Part shown: positions 1 through 8,887 of the stretch, piece after piece
Numbering within the stretch: position 1 is the stretch's first letter
Layout of the letters: the number at the start of each line of letters is the position of its first letter
DNA from: DATKRB01 sp963794215
GTDB taxonomy: Bacteria; Actinomycetota; Acidimicrobiia; Acidimicrobiales; RAAP-2
DNA length: 64,000 nt
Assembly: GCA_963794215.1 (NCBI GenBank)
Contig: CAWCCQ010000002.1
Coordinates: 310,001-374,000 of the forward strand
Direction: 5' to 3'
Position numbers and translations under genes: made by a program
The notes under the pieces: generated by a model
What the model was told of the DNA's origin: nothing
What the model saw: the letters and a program-made list of their open reading frames with translations, nothing else
The model's database searches: none

Positions 1-1129
1 GACGAGGTCGAGCAAGCCGACTGAACGGACAGCCGGCGCGAATGCGCTGGTCAGCCCGCGCCGCCGCGGCGAGGGGCCCGTCACGACGCCGGGGCGCTGA
101 GCGTGCGGGGACCAACCGGCTGAGCCTGGCCACCAGTACCTCGAGCACGAGCTCAGGTGCCAGCGCAGTGCGGCCTTTCACGTCGAGGTCCGCGTCAGCC
201 ACCAGGGTGACGGCACGCCCGATGCGCTCGGACCCGAGGCGACGCGCCTGGGTCAGAGCCTTCTTCGCCACGAAGGCACTGCGCACACCCAGCAGCCGGG
301 CCGCGTCCTCTTCGCCGACCAGGTCAGCGCCGTCGAGGCGCAGCATCGACGAGAAATGCCGGTGCACGATGGCCACGATCTCGGGGGCGGCTCGACCGCC
401 GGCGCCCAGCATCCGGTGCAACGCACCCAGCGCCTCGACGCTCGACCCCGAGTCGATGGCATCGGTGAGGTCCCACGGGGGCACCGAGCCGGCCTCGCCC
501 AAGAAGGGCTCGAGTTCTGCCACTCCCACCGACGCACCCGATCCGTAGACAACCTCGAGCGTCTGGAGGATGCCCTCGAGCCGCCCGAGGTCATCGCCGA
601 GATGGTCGCCGAGCCGAACGCCGGCCGCTGCGTCGAGGCGCACCGGGGCACGATGCAGCCGGTCGATCAGCCAGCCCCTGCGGTCCCGGCCGCTGCCCAC
701 GGCCGTGTCGAGCACCGTTCCGGCGACCGAGACCGCCTTGGACAAGGCTTGGGGAATCGTTCCACCGCCAGCAACCAGCACAAGCACTGTCGATGCCAGC
801 GGGTCCTGCACGTAGGCCACGAGGCGGCCCGCATCGGCAGAACCGAGCCGCCCCGCGTCCCGCACCACCACCACCCGACGGTCGATGAGAAATGGGGGCG
901 TGGTGCACGCGTCGACCACCGAGCCCACATCGAGCTCGTCGGCTGAGGGTCCGCCATGCTCCTCGACGACGAGCGCCGGATCACGGCTGCCGACGAGTTC
1001 GTCGAGCAGCGTCCGGACCGCCTGGGCTACGAGCGACGGGTCGTCACCACGCACGAGGTAAACGGGGGAGATCCCGGTTGGCGTCGCGCCGGCGCTCACG
1101 GCGCTCGGGGCTCGGCCGGCGCTCATCAT
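1..1129 (-). CDS. holA: DNA polymerase III delta subunit, 3' end outside window
   Basis: Clamp-loader subunit that opens the sliding clamp for the replicative polymerase. From tandem ATG codons at 1129/1126 the frame stays open to the left edge: 376 codons, no stop, slightly more than the usual 320-350 residues. The N-terminus has ISPVYLVRGDDP near residue 20, the usual opening of the HolA nucleotide-binding fold. The C-terminal half is helical, with AKKALTQARRLG as in the delta collar region. The start overlaps the folP2 stop by 4 bases (ATGA), so translation is probably coupled. Family call is by pattern, without a search. Confidence 0.85.
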   Translation of the reverse strand, partial: MMSAGRAPSAVSAGATPTGISPVYLVRGDDPSLVAQAVRTLLDELVGSRDPALVVEEHGGPSADELDVGSVVDACTTPPFLIDRRVVVVRDAGRLGSADAGRLVAYVQDPLASTVLVLVAGGGTIPQALSKAVSVAGTVLDTAVGSGRDRRGWLIDRLHRAPVRLDAAAGVRLGDHLGDDLGRLEGILQTLEVVYGSGASVGVAELEPFLGEAGSVPPWDLTDAIDSGSSVEALGALHRMLGAGGRAAPEIVAIVHRHFSSMLRLDGADLVGEEDAARLLGVRSAFVAKKALTQARRLGSERIGRAVTLVADADLDVKGRTALAPELVLEVLVARLSRLVPARSAPRRRDGPLAAAARADQRIRAGCPFSRLARPR

Positions 1130-2103
1130 CGCGCTGCTCGGGCTCCCGGCCCATTGACGCCGGCCTCCCGGACCGCGGCGCTCACGCCGGGCTCGGGGAC
1201 CGCGGTTATGGCAGCCTCGGAAACCGCCGCGAGCACGTCGCGCACGCGCACGGTGCCGGCCACGTCGTGCACGCGCACGACCCGGCAACCGAGGCTCACC
1301 CCAAGCGCCGCCGCGGCCAGTGAGGCCTCGCGGCGATCGTCGATCTCGAGACCGAGCACCGCGCCGAGGAACGTCTTGTTGGATGCGGACAACAACAAGG
1401 GGTGGCCGAGCCCAGCGAGCGTCGCCGAGGAACGCAGCAACGTGAGGGACTGGTCGGGCGTCTTGCCCAGATCGAGTCCGGCGTCGAGCACGATCCGGCG
1501 CGGCGGGATGCCCGCGGCTTGGGCGCGCCGAGCCCGGTCGCTCAAGAAATCGCGGACGGTCGCCGTCACGTCCTGATAGGTCGGCTCGGGGTCTCGCACC
1601 CGCGGGGCCAGGCGGATATGGGTGGCAACCACGGCGGCCCCGGCGGCGGCGGCGGCGGCCAGGTAGTCGGGGTCGGCGAACCCGCTGATGTCGTTGCCGA
1701 GGACCGCCCCGGCCCCGTACGCCGCCCGGGCCACCGAGGCACGCCAGGTGTCGACCGACACGGGTACTTCGAAACGCTCGCAAAGCGCGGCGATTGCCGG
1801 GACCACGCGGTCCAGCTCCTCCTGTGCGCCCACCTCAGGCCCAGGTCCTGCCTTGACCCCGCCGACGTCGAGGATGTCGGCGCCGTCCTTTACGATCTGC
1901 TCGGCCCGAACGAGCAGATCGTCGAGGCCATAGGTGGCACCTTTGTCGTAGAACGAATCGGGTGTTCGGTTGAGGATGCCCATCACCAGGGCGCGGTGCG
2001 TGAGGTCGTAGAGGCGACCGCCGAGATCGAGGGTCAACGTGGGGACGGTGACCCCACCAGGGCCGCCCACGCCTAGGCGCGGGCGCGGCCCGTCGCCGGA
2101 CAT
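1126..2103 (-). CDS. folP2: Dihydropteroate synthase homologue, FolP2 type
   Basis: TIM-barrel protein of the dihydropteroate synthase family, 325 residues. Motifs seen: MGILNRTPDSFYDKG near residue 41 (canonical NxTPDSFxDGG), DGADILDVGG, SVDTWR, GNDISG and SASNKTFLG near 250. Canonical synthases have SRK in the last motif, where the Arg/Lys bind pterin and substrate; here it reads SNK, and the first motif has YDKG. Both fit the mycobacterial FolP2 subgroup, which as I recall lacks normal synthase activity, so true folate synthesis is doubtful. It overlaps the upstream thioredoxin stop by 1 base (TGATG) and the holA start by 4, so it sits mid-operon. Confidence 0.85.
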   Translation of the reverse strand: MSGDGPRPRLGVGGPGGVTVPTLTLDLGGRLYDLTHRALVMGILNRTPDSFYDKGATYGLDDLLVRAEQIVKDGADILDVGGVKAGPGPEVGAQEELDRVVPAIAALCERFEVPVSVDTWRASVARAAYGAGAVLGNDISGFADPDYLAAAAAAGAAVVATHIRLAPRVRDPEPTYQDVTATVRDFLSDRARRAQAAGIPPRRIVLDAGLDLGKTPDQSLTLLRSSATLAGLGHPLLLSASNKTFLGAVLGLEIDDRREASLAAAALGVSLGCRVVRVHDVAGTVRVRDVLAAVSEAAITAVPEPGVSAAVREAGVNGPGARAAR

Positions 2104-2807
2104 CAGAACAGGCGAGCGGCCAGCGCCTTGCGATAGGGCGCGGTGCGGGGATCCTCGGGCCCCAACGTTTCGAGGAGGTCGACGAACTCGCGACGTGCCT
2201 CTTCATCGTCACGCACCCGATCGAGCAATCCGTCGAGCAGGCCCGAGACGTCCGATCCCAGATCGACATCCTGGGCCAGAAGTCGGGCCTCGGCGGCCAG
2301 CGAGCGCACCTCGGCCGTTTCGGGAAGTCGGGCGAGAATTTCGAGTGCTCCGTCTGAGTCGCCCTGCTCGAGAAGGATGCGGGCGAGACCGGTCACGGCC
2401 CCGGCGTGGCCCGGCTCGAGTTCGAGCGCCTGGCGCAGCGACGACTCATCGCCCTGAACCACGAGAAGGTCGACCTCGCTCGGCGGCGACGCCAGGCTGG
2501 CCACGAACTCTTGGACCTGAGCCTCGGGGACGGCGCCGACGAAGCCGTTGACGACAGCGCCGTCGCGCAGGGCAAACACCGCGGGAATCGACTGGACCCG
2601 GAAGCTGGCGGCGATCTGCGGATTGTCGTCGACGTTGACCTTGGCCAACTCGACTTCTCCGTCGGTTGCGGCAACCGCGCGTTCGAGCATCGGTCCGAGC
2701 GTTTGGCAGGGCCCGCACCAAGGCGCCCACAGGTCCACAACCACCGGGACCTCACGGGAGCGCTCCAGTACTGCCTGCTCAAACGTGGCGTCAGTGACGT
2801 CTGCCAT
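2103..2807 (-). CDS. Thioredoxin-TPR protein, CnoX/YbbN-like
   Basis: 234 residues: a thioredoxin domain (about 1-110) with the full redox motif WCGPC at residues 30-34 and the cis-Pro loop SIPAVF, then helical repeats (about 115-234) resembling TPRs. This two-part layout is that of CnoX/YbbN proteins, which hold oxidised client proteins and can transfer them to chaperonins. E. coli CnoX lacks a functional CxxC, but here both Cys are present, so reductase activity is possible. First gene of the leftward trx-folP2-holA operon. The 64 bases to the divergent gene at 2872 probably hold both promoters. Confidence 0.85.
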   Translation of the reverse strand: MADVTDATFEQAVLERSREVPVVVDLWAPWCGPCQTLGPMLERAVAATDGEVELAKVNVDDNPQIAASFRVQSIPAVFALRDGAVVNGFVGAVPEAQVQEFVASLASPPSEVDLLVVQGDESSLRQALELEPGHAGAVTGLARILLEQGDSDGALEILARLPETAEVRSLAAEARLLAQDVDLGSDVSGLLDGLLDRVRDDEEARREFVDLLETLGPEDPRTAPYRKALAARLF

Positions 2808-2871
2808 CGGTCGATCAGCCTACCGGTTCTGTCACCCCACTCGACCGGGTCCGAGCCGGTAGCGTCTTGAC

Positions 2872-3933
2872 ATGACCGATACCGGCATCGACAAGCCTAG
2901 GTCCGCGGACCCCGAGGGAATCGATGGCGCCAAGGTCACGGCGTGGATCGTCGACGCGGTGACCGACGTCACCCCTCCCCTGTCGTTCACCCTGATTGCA
3001 GCGGGGCGGTCCAATCTCACCTACCGCGCGCAGGATGCCGTCGGACGCGCCATGGCCATCCGACGACCTCCGCTCGGTCACGTCCTGCCCACGGCGCACG
3101 ACATGGGGCGTGAGCACCGGATCCTCGCCGCGCTCGGGCCCACCTCGGCACCGGTGCCGATCGCCCTCGGCCTGTGCGAGGACCTTGCAATCAACGGTGC
3201 GCCCTTCCACGTCATGGACTTCGTGGAGGGAACCGTGCTGCGCGATGAGGACGACGCCCGGGCCCTCGCCCCAGGGGTGCGCTCGGCGATCGGTGACAAC
3301 CTGGCTCGCACCCTGGCTGCACTCCACGCGCTGGACGTGGACGCCATCGGGCTTGGCGAGCTCGGCCGACACGATGGCTACATCGAGCGCCAGTTACGGC
3401 GCTGGAGCGGGCAGTTTGCGACCACCCAGGTACCTGGGGTCGACCACAAGGGCGCGGTCGAGGCGGTCGGTGCCGAGCTCGGTCGCCGCGTACCTCCCCA
3501 ACGACGTGTCAGCCTCGTGCACGGCGACTATCGGTTGGACAACGTGGTACTCGACGAGGCGGGCGCGGTGAAGGCAATCTTGGACTGGGAGCTCTGTACG
3601 CTGGGCGACCCGATGGCCGACGTCGGGTTGATGCTCTGCTTCTGGGCGCAACCCGGTGAGCGGCCGCCACTGCTGGTCGCACCGACGACCTCGCCGGGCT
3701 TCGCCTCGCGGGCCCAGCTCCTCGATGGTTACGCCACCGCGTCGGAGGTCGACGTCTCGGACATCGACTTCTACCTCGCGTTTGGCTACTGGAAACTCGC
3801 GTGCATCCTGCAGGGCGTGTACGCCCGCTACGTCGGTGGGGCCGCCGCGGGCGACGAGGGCAGTGTCGAGGCGTACCCCGAGCTGATCGGCTATCTGGCC
3901 GAGGTGGCCGCCGACACGCTGGGCAGCACGTGA
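2872..3933 (+). CDS. Phosphotransferase family protein, ACAD10/APH kinase-like
   Basis: 353 residues with the APH/choline-kinase fold. Seen: an N-lobe ending in AIRRPPLGHVLPTAHDMGRE, the catalytic loop VHGDYRLDN near residue 217 (HxDxxxxN), and the metal-binding ILDWELCTLGDPMADVG near 238. These features match the actinobacterial group related to the kinase domain of ACAD10/11, often found near acyl-CoA metabolism genes. The substrate cannot be told from sequence. ATG start at 2872, no strong Shine-Dalgarno seen. 45 bases separate it from the PAC2 gene, so the two may share a transcript. Confidence 0.85.
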   Translation: MTDTGIDKPRSADPEGIDGAKVTAWIVDAVTDVTPPLSFTLIAAGRSNLTYRAQDAVGRAMAIRRPPLGHVLPTAHDMGREHRILAALGPTSAPVPIALGLCEDLAINGAPFHVMDFVEGTVLRDEDDARALAPGVRSAIGDNLARTLAALHALDVDAIGLGELGRHDGYIERQLRRWSGQFATTQVPGVDHKGAVEAVGAELGRRVPPQRRVSLVHGDYRLDNVVLDEAGAVKAILDWELCTLGDPMADVGLMLCFWAQPGERPPLLVAPTTSPGFASRAQLLDGYATASEVDVSDIDFYLAFGYWKLACILQGVYARYVGGAAAGDEGSVEAYPELIGYLAEVAADTLGST

Positions 3934-3978
3934 CCCCGCTCACCCAGCTGCACCATCTGCCCCGGCTCGGTGGACGCC

Positions 3979-4866
3979 ATGAGCCCTGAGCATCGACCCC
4001 TCTACGAGGTTGTCCGCGCAGCCCAACTGAACAACCCCGTGCTGGTGGTGGCCCTCGAGGGCTGGATGGACGCCGGGATGGGCAGCGTCGCGGCGGTGGC
4101 CTCGCTCCTCCCCGCCTCCTCGGCCACGCCCCTCGTGGTGTTCGACGCGGACCACTTCCTCGACCAACGGGCCCGACGACCGGTCACCTCGATCACCAAT
4201 GGTGTGATCAGCGGGATCACCTGGCCCGACATCCGCATCGAGGCAGGGCACGACCTCGATGGAGCGGACGTGCTGTACCTGATCGGTGCCGAACCGGACT
4301 TCCACTGGCGACCCTTCATCTCTGCGGTGGTCGAGCTGGCGTCTGGTTGGGGCGTACGCATGGTGGTCGCACTCGGCGCGTTTCCGGCGCCGGCGCCCCA
4401 TACGCGCCCAGTTCGGCTGGCGGCGACCGTGCCGCCCTCGTCGACGAGCATGCTCGAGCGGATCGGCGTGGTCCAAGGGGAAGTCGAGGTGCCGACCGGC
4501 ATTCACGCGCCGTTGGAACTCGCCTTCGACGCGGCCGGCGTACCGGCCATCGCCCTCTGGGCGCGCGTACCGCATTACGTGGCCGCGATGCCGTTCCCGG
4601 AGGCGAGCGCCGCGTTGATCGACGGGCTATCGGCGATCTCGGGGTTGGCGCTCGACTCGACCCTGTTGCGGGCGGCCGCCGACTCGTCACGTCGCACGGT
4701 CGACGAGCTGATCGCCGGCAATCCCGAACATCTGGCAATGGTCGCCAAGCTCGAGCAGGTGGTGGACGCGGCGGAAGGCAACGCGCTCAACGCGTCAGGC
4801 GATCTCCCCACTGGAGAGGAGATCGCCGCGGAATTCGAGCGTTACCTGCGCGACGAAGGTCGCTGA
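3979..4866 (+). CDS. PAC2 family protein
   Basis: About 295 residues with PAC2-family marks: the N-terminal PVLVVALEGWMDAGMG, VFDADHFLDQRARRP, and a C-terminal helical part. PAC2 proteins are related to proteasome assembly chaperones and are common in actinobacteria that keep a proteasome; a direct role here is inferred only. An in-frame GTG at 3970 is possible, but ATG 3979 has GGTGG about 6 bases upstream and is preferred. Located between the phosphotransferase and LLM genes in the same direction, 36 bases before the next start. Confidence 0.8.
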   Translation: MSPEHRPLYEVVRAAQLNNPVLVVALEGWMDAGMGSVAAVASLLPASSATPLVVFDADHFLDQRARRPVTSITNGVISGITWPDIRIEAGHDLDGADVLYLIGAEPDFHWRPFISAVVELASGWGVRMVVALGAFPAPAPHTRPVRLAATVPPSSTSMLERIGVVQGEVEVPTGIHAPLELAFDAAGVPAIALWARVPHYVAAMPFPEASAALIDGLSAISGLALDSTLLRAAADSSRRTVDELIAGNPEHLAMVAKLEQVVDAAEGNALNASGDLPTGEEIAAEFERYLRDEGR

Positions 4867-4902
4867 GCCTCGCAACGCGGACACGTTGGTAGGGTGCCCC
4901 CA

Positions 4903-5916
4903 ATGAAGGTCGACGGGTCCATCGGGTTCGCACCCGACTCGCTCACCGAGTCGGCTCGTCGGATCGAACGGCTTGGCTACGACGGTGCCTGGTCGGCCGA
5001 AACGTCGCACGATCCGTTCTTGCCGCTCGCGGTGGCGGCCGAGGCGACCGAGCGCCTCGAGCTCGGCACGTCCATCGCCGTGGCGTTCGCCCGCAATCCG
5101 ATGACCTTGGCCGTGCTGGCCCACGATCTGCAGGTGCTCTCCAAGGGTCGCTTCCAGCTCGGCCTGGGGTCCCAGATCAAGCCCCACATCACGAAGCGCT
5201 ACTCGATGCCCTGGTCTCGGCCGGCGGCCCGCATGCGGGAGCTGATCCTGGCCATCCGGGCCATCTGGGCCACGTGGGACGCCGGCGCCCCGCTCGCATT
5301 TCGCGGGGAGTTCTACACCCACACCCTGATGACTCCGATGTTCGACCCGGGCGCCAACCCCTACGGCGATCCGGCCATCTTCCTCGCGGCCGTAGGCCAG
5401 CGCATGACCGAGGTCGCGGGTGAGGTCGCCGACGGGCTGCTCGTCCATGCCTTCACCACCGAGCGCTATCTGCGTGAGATCACGGTGCCCGCCCTCGAAC
5501 GGGGTGCGGCCAAGGTCGGCAAAACCCGGCACGAGCTACAGATCTCCTATCCGGGTTTCGTGGTCACCGGTCGCGACGAGCAGGAGATGGCGAGCGCTGC
5601 GGACCGAGTCCGCGCGCAGATCGCCTTCTACGCGTCCACCCCTGCCTACCGTCCGGTGCTGGAGTTGCACGGCTGGGGCGAGCTGCAGAGCGATCTCCAC
5701 GCGCTGACTAGGCGCGGTGAGTGGGACGCCATGGGCGCGCTGATCGACGACGAGGTGCTCAACACCTTTGCCGTGGTCGCAGCCCTCAAGGACGTCCCGA
5801 ACAAGATCCTCGAGCGCTACGGGACCGTCGTGGACCGCTTCGGCTTCTACGCCCCGTACCCCATGGACGACGACCAGTGGCAGGAAGTGTTGGCGGGCTT
5901 CAGACCACCACATTGA
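4903..5916 (+). CDS. LLM-class F420-dependent oxidoreductase
   Basis: About 337 residues, luciferase-like TIM-barrel flavin/F420 oxidoreductase. Visible family features are LGYDGAWSAETSHDPFLPL, LELGTSIAVAFARNPM, LSKGRFQLGLGSQ near residue 85, and the C-terminal ALKDVPNKILERYG. Actinobacterial members of this group usually use F420; the substrate is unknown. ATG 4903 is chosen over GTG 4894 because the conserved region begins with MKVDGSIGF. Its last 17 bases overlap the leuS 3' end (5900), a convergent overlap. Confidence 0.85.
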   Translation: MKVDGSIGFAPDSLTESARRIERLGYDGAWSAETSHDPFLPLAVAAEATERLELGTSIAVAFARNPMTLAVLAHDLQVLSKGRFQLGLGSQIKPHITKRYSMPWSRPAARMRELILAIRAIWATWDAGAPLAFRGEFYTHTLMTPMFDPGANPYGDPAIFLAAVGQRMTEVAGEVADGLLVHAFTTERYLREITVPALERGAAKVGKTRHELQISYPGFVVTGRDEQEMASAADRVRAQIAFYASTPAYRPVLELHGWGELQSDLHALTRRGEWDAMGALIDDEVLNTFAVVAALKDVPNKILERYGTVVDRFGFYAPYPMDDDQWQEVLAGFRPPH

Positions 5917-8410
5917 CGAGGCGCGGGACCCGAACGACCACGCGCCGGGGAGACCTTCCGGCCAGCTCTGCGACCACCTTGGGCAGCGCGAGCACGAGCG
6001 CTCGTGCATCGTGCTCCTCGATCGAAGGCGCGACCTCTACTCGCTCGCGCAGCTTGCCGTTCACCTGGACGACCATGGTCACCGCGTCCTCGCGGGTCAG
6101 GCCGGGGTCGAAGGTTGGCCAACGCTGCTGGTGCACCCCGGGCGTGTCGGGGTGGCGGCGCTCCCACAGCTCCGCCGCGATGTGCGGCGTCATCGGGGCG
6201 AGCAGCAAGAGCAGCGTGTCGTACGCCTCGTCGAGCACGAACGCAGACGGCCCGCCCTCCACGCGCCCGTAGCGATGAAGGAGGTTCACGTGCTCGCGCA
6301 GGTGGGCCACTGCGGTGTTGTACGACCCCCGATCGAGCTCTGAGGTGACCGCTTCGATGAGGCGGTGAGTAGCTCGCCGGGTCGCCACATCGGCTTCGGT
6401 GAGTGACCCCTCGGTGAGGGACCCACGACGAGTGGGTGCCTCGGCGGTGAGCAGGCGCCAGAGGCGGTCGAGGAACCGCCCGCAGCCGTCGATGACCTCG
6501 TCGGTTTGGTCGGTCCAGTCGAAATCGTCCGCCGGGGGTCCGACGCCCAGATGGAACAGCCGCAGCGCGTCGGCACCAACCGTTGCGTAGTACTGGGACG
6601 GGGCGATGAGGTTCCCCTTGGACTTGGACATCTTCGTCCCGTCCAAGCGGATCATGCCCTGCGCGAAGTACTTGGCGAACGGCTCACGTTCGAGGCCCTC
6701 GGCCAAGCCGACGTCGATCAGGGCCCGCGTGAAGAAGCGGGCATACAAGAGATGCAAGATGGCATGCTCGATGCCGCCGATGTAGTGATTCACCGGCATC
6801 CAACGACGGGCGGCAGCGGGATCGAAGGGGCGGTCCTCGCTGAACGGATCACAGAAGCGCAGGAAGTACCAGCTCGAATCGACGAAGGTATCCATGGTGT
6901 CGGTCTCGCGGGTGGCCGGCCCGCCGCAGCGCGGACACGTCGTGTGCAAGAACTCGGCATGCGAGGCCAGTGGAGACTGGCCGGTCGGTAGGAACTCGAC
7001 GTCGTCGGGTGCCAACACCGGCAGCTGATCCTCGGGAACCGGCACCACGCCGTCGTCCAGGCAGTACACGACAGGGATGGGACAGCCCCAGAACCGCTGC
7101 CGTGAGATAAGCCAGTCGCGGAGCCGGTAGTGCACGGTCCGAACCCCGACCCCCAACACCTCGAGTCGCGCGATGGCCGCCGCCTTGGCTGGGCCGATGG
7201 CCATGCCGTTCATGAACCCACTGTTGATCTTGGGGCCTTCGCCGCTGAAGGCCCCGCCTCCGGCGTCCTCCCACCCAGGGGTGGGCTCGACCGTCCTCAC
7301 GATCGGCAGCCCATAGGCCTGGGCGAATGCCCAGTCCCGCTCGTCCTCGGCCGGCACGCCCATGATGGCCCCGGTGCCGTAGCCCATCAACACGTAGTCG
7401 GCGACGTACAGCGGAACTGGCTGGTCGGTGAAGGGGTTGAGGACGTGGCTCCCCGTAAAGGCCCCCCGCTTTTCGGCCCCCGGCCCCGTGTCGCCGGCCG
7501 CGCTCCGCTCGATGTCCGTGGCCGAGGCGGCAACGCGGCGCACTTCCTCGACGTCGGCCCGCCGCTCAGGGACGGTGAGCTCGTCGACCAAGGGATGCTC
7601 GGGAGCCATGACGGCGTAGGTCATCCCAAAGAGCGTGTCGGGGCGGGTCGTGAAGACCCGGAGCGCCAGAGGCGCGCGGCCGCCCGAACCGTCCCGACCG
7701 GCCACTGCCAGGTCGAGCTCCGCCCCTTCGGACCGTCCGATCCAGTTGCGCTGCATGGTCTTGACCCGCTCTGGCCAGTCCAGTGCGTCCAGGGCGGCCA
7801 AGAGCTCCTCGGCATACGCGGTGATCCTGAAGAACCACTGCTCGAGGTCGCGACGGACGACGATGTCACCCGAGCGCTCACAGGTGCCGTCGGCGAGCAC
7901 CTGCTCGTTGGCCAACACCGTCTGGCATCCCGGGCACCAGTTGACCGGCGCCGACGCGCGGTAAGCCAGGCCGGCCTCGAGCAGGTGTAAGAAGATGGAC
8001 TGGGTCCCCCGGATGTACGAGGGGTCGTGACTGCGCAGTTCCCTACGCCAGTCGTAGACCGCGCCGAGCCGGATGAGAGACTCCTTGAGCTCGGCGATCC
8101 GCTCGTCGGTGAAGATCCGCGGATGGGTTCCCGTCTTGATCGCCGCATTCTCCGCCGGCAGCCCGAACGAGTCGAAGCCGAGCGGCGAGAGGACCGCGCA
8201 CCCGAGCATGGTCCGATACCGAACGACCAGGTCTCCGAAGGTGTAGTTCCGTACATGCCCCTGGTGGGCCGGACCCGAGGGGTAAGGGTACATGCACAAT
8301 GCGTAGAACCCGGGCCGCGGGTCGTCGTTGTCGACCTGGTAGGTGCCCTCCAGCAACCACCGGTCTTGCCATCTTCTCTCGATCGTGTCGAAGTCGTAGG
8401 CCTTGGCCAC
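5900..8410 (-). CDS. leuS: Leucyl-tRNA synthetase
   Basis: Class I synthetase of 836 residues that charges tRNA-Leu. The HIGH-type motif is in YPSGPAHQGHVRNYTFGD near residue 40. A zinc-binding WCPGCQTVLANEQV is near 158, the inserted editing domain includes TRPDTLFGMTYAV near 260, the second zinc knuckle is TTCPRCGG, and the KMSKS loop is TKMSKSKGN near 600. The C-terminus (VVVQVNGKLRERVEV) is complete. Length and motif order match a bacterial LeuRS. It converges with the LLM gene and is followed, in genome order, by tRNA-Ala. Confidence 0.97.
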   Translation of the reverse strand: MAKAYDFDTIERRWQDRWLLEGTYQVDNDDPRPGFYALCMYPYPSGPAHQGHVRNYTFGDLVVRYRTMLGCAVLSPLGFDSFGLPAENAAIKTGTHPRIFTDERIAELKESLIRLGAVYDWRRELRSHDPSYIRGTQSIFLHLLEAGLAYRASAPVNWCPGCQTVLANEQVLADGTCERSGDIVVRRDLEQWFFRITAYAEELLAALDALDWPERVKTMQRNWIGRSEGAELDLAVAGRDGSGGRAPLALRVFTTRPDTLFGMTYAVMAPEHPLVDELTVPERRADVEEVRRVAASATDIERSAAGDTGPGAEKRGAFTGSHVLNPFTDQPVPLYVADYVLMGYGTGAIMGVPAEDERDWAFAQAYGLPIVRTVEPTPGWEDAGGGAFSGEGPKINSGFMNGMAIGPAKAAAIARLEVLGVGVRTVHYRLRDWLISRQRFWGCPIPVVYCLDDGVVPVPEDQLPVLAPDDVEFLPTGQSPLASHAEFLHTTCPRCGGPATRETDTMDTFVDSSWYFLRFCDPFSEDRPFDPAAARRWMPVNHYIGGIEHAILHLLYARFFTRALIDVGLAEGLEREPFAKYFAQGMIRLDGTKMSKSKGNLIAPSQYYATVGADALRLFHLGVGPPADDFDWTDQTDEVIDGCGRFLDRLWRLLTAEAPTRRGSLTEGSLTEADVATRRATHRLIEAVTSELDRGSYNTAVAHLREHVNLLHRYGRVEGGPSAFVLDEAYDTLLLLLAPMTPHIAAELWERRHPDTPGVHQQRWPTFDPGLTREDAVTMVVQVNGKLRERVEVAPSIEEHDARALVLALPKVVAELAGRSPRRVVVRVPRLVNVVV

Positions 8411-8615
8411 GGCAGCATGCTAAAGGCTACGAGGAGGCCACCAGTGCAGGTGAGCCGCCACGGGCAGCCCCAGCCGGGCACCGGCGTGAGGACAGCTGGT
8501 CCGTATCTGCAACTCCACATATGCCACTCGACGGTGCGGAGCCCTGGGGGCCCCGCACCCGGTGGTAGCCTGTGCGCTCCCTTCCGGGGAGGCACAAGGT
8601 CCCGCCGGGATGGAT

Positions 8616-8638
8616 CGGGCAGGCCTCATGCCTGCCCG
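8616..8638. repeat. Perfect hairpin just upstream of tRNA-Ala
   Basis: CGGGCAGGC, a 5-base loop CTCAT, then GCCTGCCCG: 9-bp perfect arms ending 8 bases before the tRNA. No T-run follows on either strand. It could be a leuS leader structure on the minus strand or a processing/termination structure before the tRNA. A second GC-rich inverted repeat lies at about 8537-8557. Confidence 0.5.
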
Positions 8639-8646
8639 AATGCTAC

Positions 8647-8720
8647 GGGGGCGTAGCTCAGTTGGTAGAGCGCTTGACTGGCAGTCAAGAGGTTCGTGGG
8701 TTCGAGCCCCATCGCCTCCA
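8647..8720 (+). tRNA. tRNA-Ala(GGC)
   Basis: The cloverleaf can be drawn: acceptor GGGGGCG/CGCCTCC with a G3-U70 wobble (the alanine identity element), D-arm GCTC...GAGC, anticodon stem CTTGA/TCAAG with loop CTGGCAG giving anticodon GGC, T-loop TTCGAGC, discriminator A. CCA is not encoded. The anticodon stem through the 3' end is the attachment site of the integrated element. Confidence 0.95.
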
Positions 8721-8723
8721 CTC
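8676..8723 (+). other. attL: attachment site in tRNA-Ala 3' part
   Basis: 48 bases from the anticodon arm to 3 bases past the tRNA end, repeated at 22820-22867 with two mismatches (G/A in the T-loop, C/T in the T-stem). The intact tRNA at this end makes this the attL side. Confidence 0.9.
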
Positions 8724-8778
8724 TCCGCAGCAGGTCAGAGCCCGATTTGGAGGGGCCTACTTTCCCTTCCGGGGGCCC

Positions 8779-8800
8779 TTGTCAACCATTTGTCAACGGG
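8779..8800 (+). repeat. Integrase arm-type direct repeats, left end
   Basis: Two direct copies, TTGTCAACC and TTTGTCAACGGG, about 55 bases inside attL. The same doublet occurs inside the other end at 22681-22703 in the same orientation, as expected for integrase arm-binding sites. Confidence 0.65.
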
Positions 8801-8887
8801 AGCCCTATTGGGAAGAGCGGCAATGGGAAGATCATCAATGGGAGAGTCCGCTCCTGCAGCCGTTGTCAGAGCTCGAGCAACGACTCA

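Noticed and set aside
356..946. Plus-strand frame of 196 codons opposite holA
   Set aside because: Antisense shadow: the minus frame has holA motifs and continuous coding character; this one has none.
7130..8595. Long frames (7130-7990 plus, 7621-8595 minus) inside leuS
   Set aside because: They overlap catalytic and editing regions of a complete leuS and show only Arg/Pro-rich shadow composition.
8545..8610. T-box-like GGTGGTA segment before tRNA-Ala
   Set aside because: It is on the plus strand, with no synthetase or amino-acid gene downstream, and lacks the specifier stem and the full T-box sequence.
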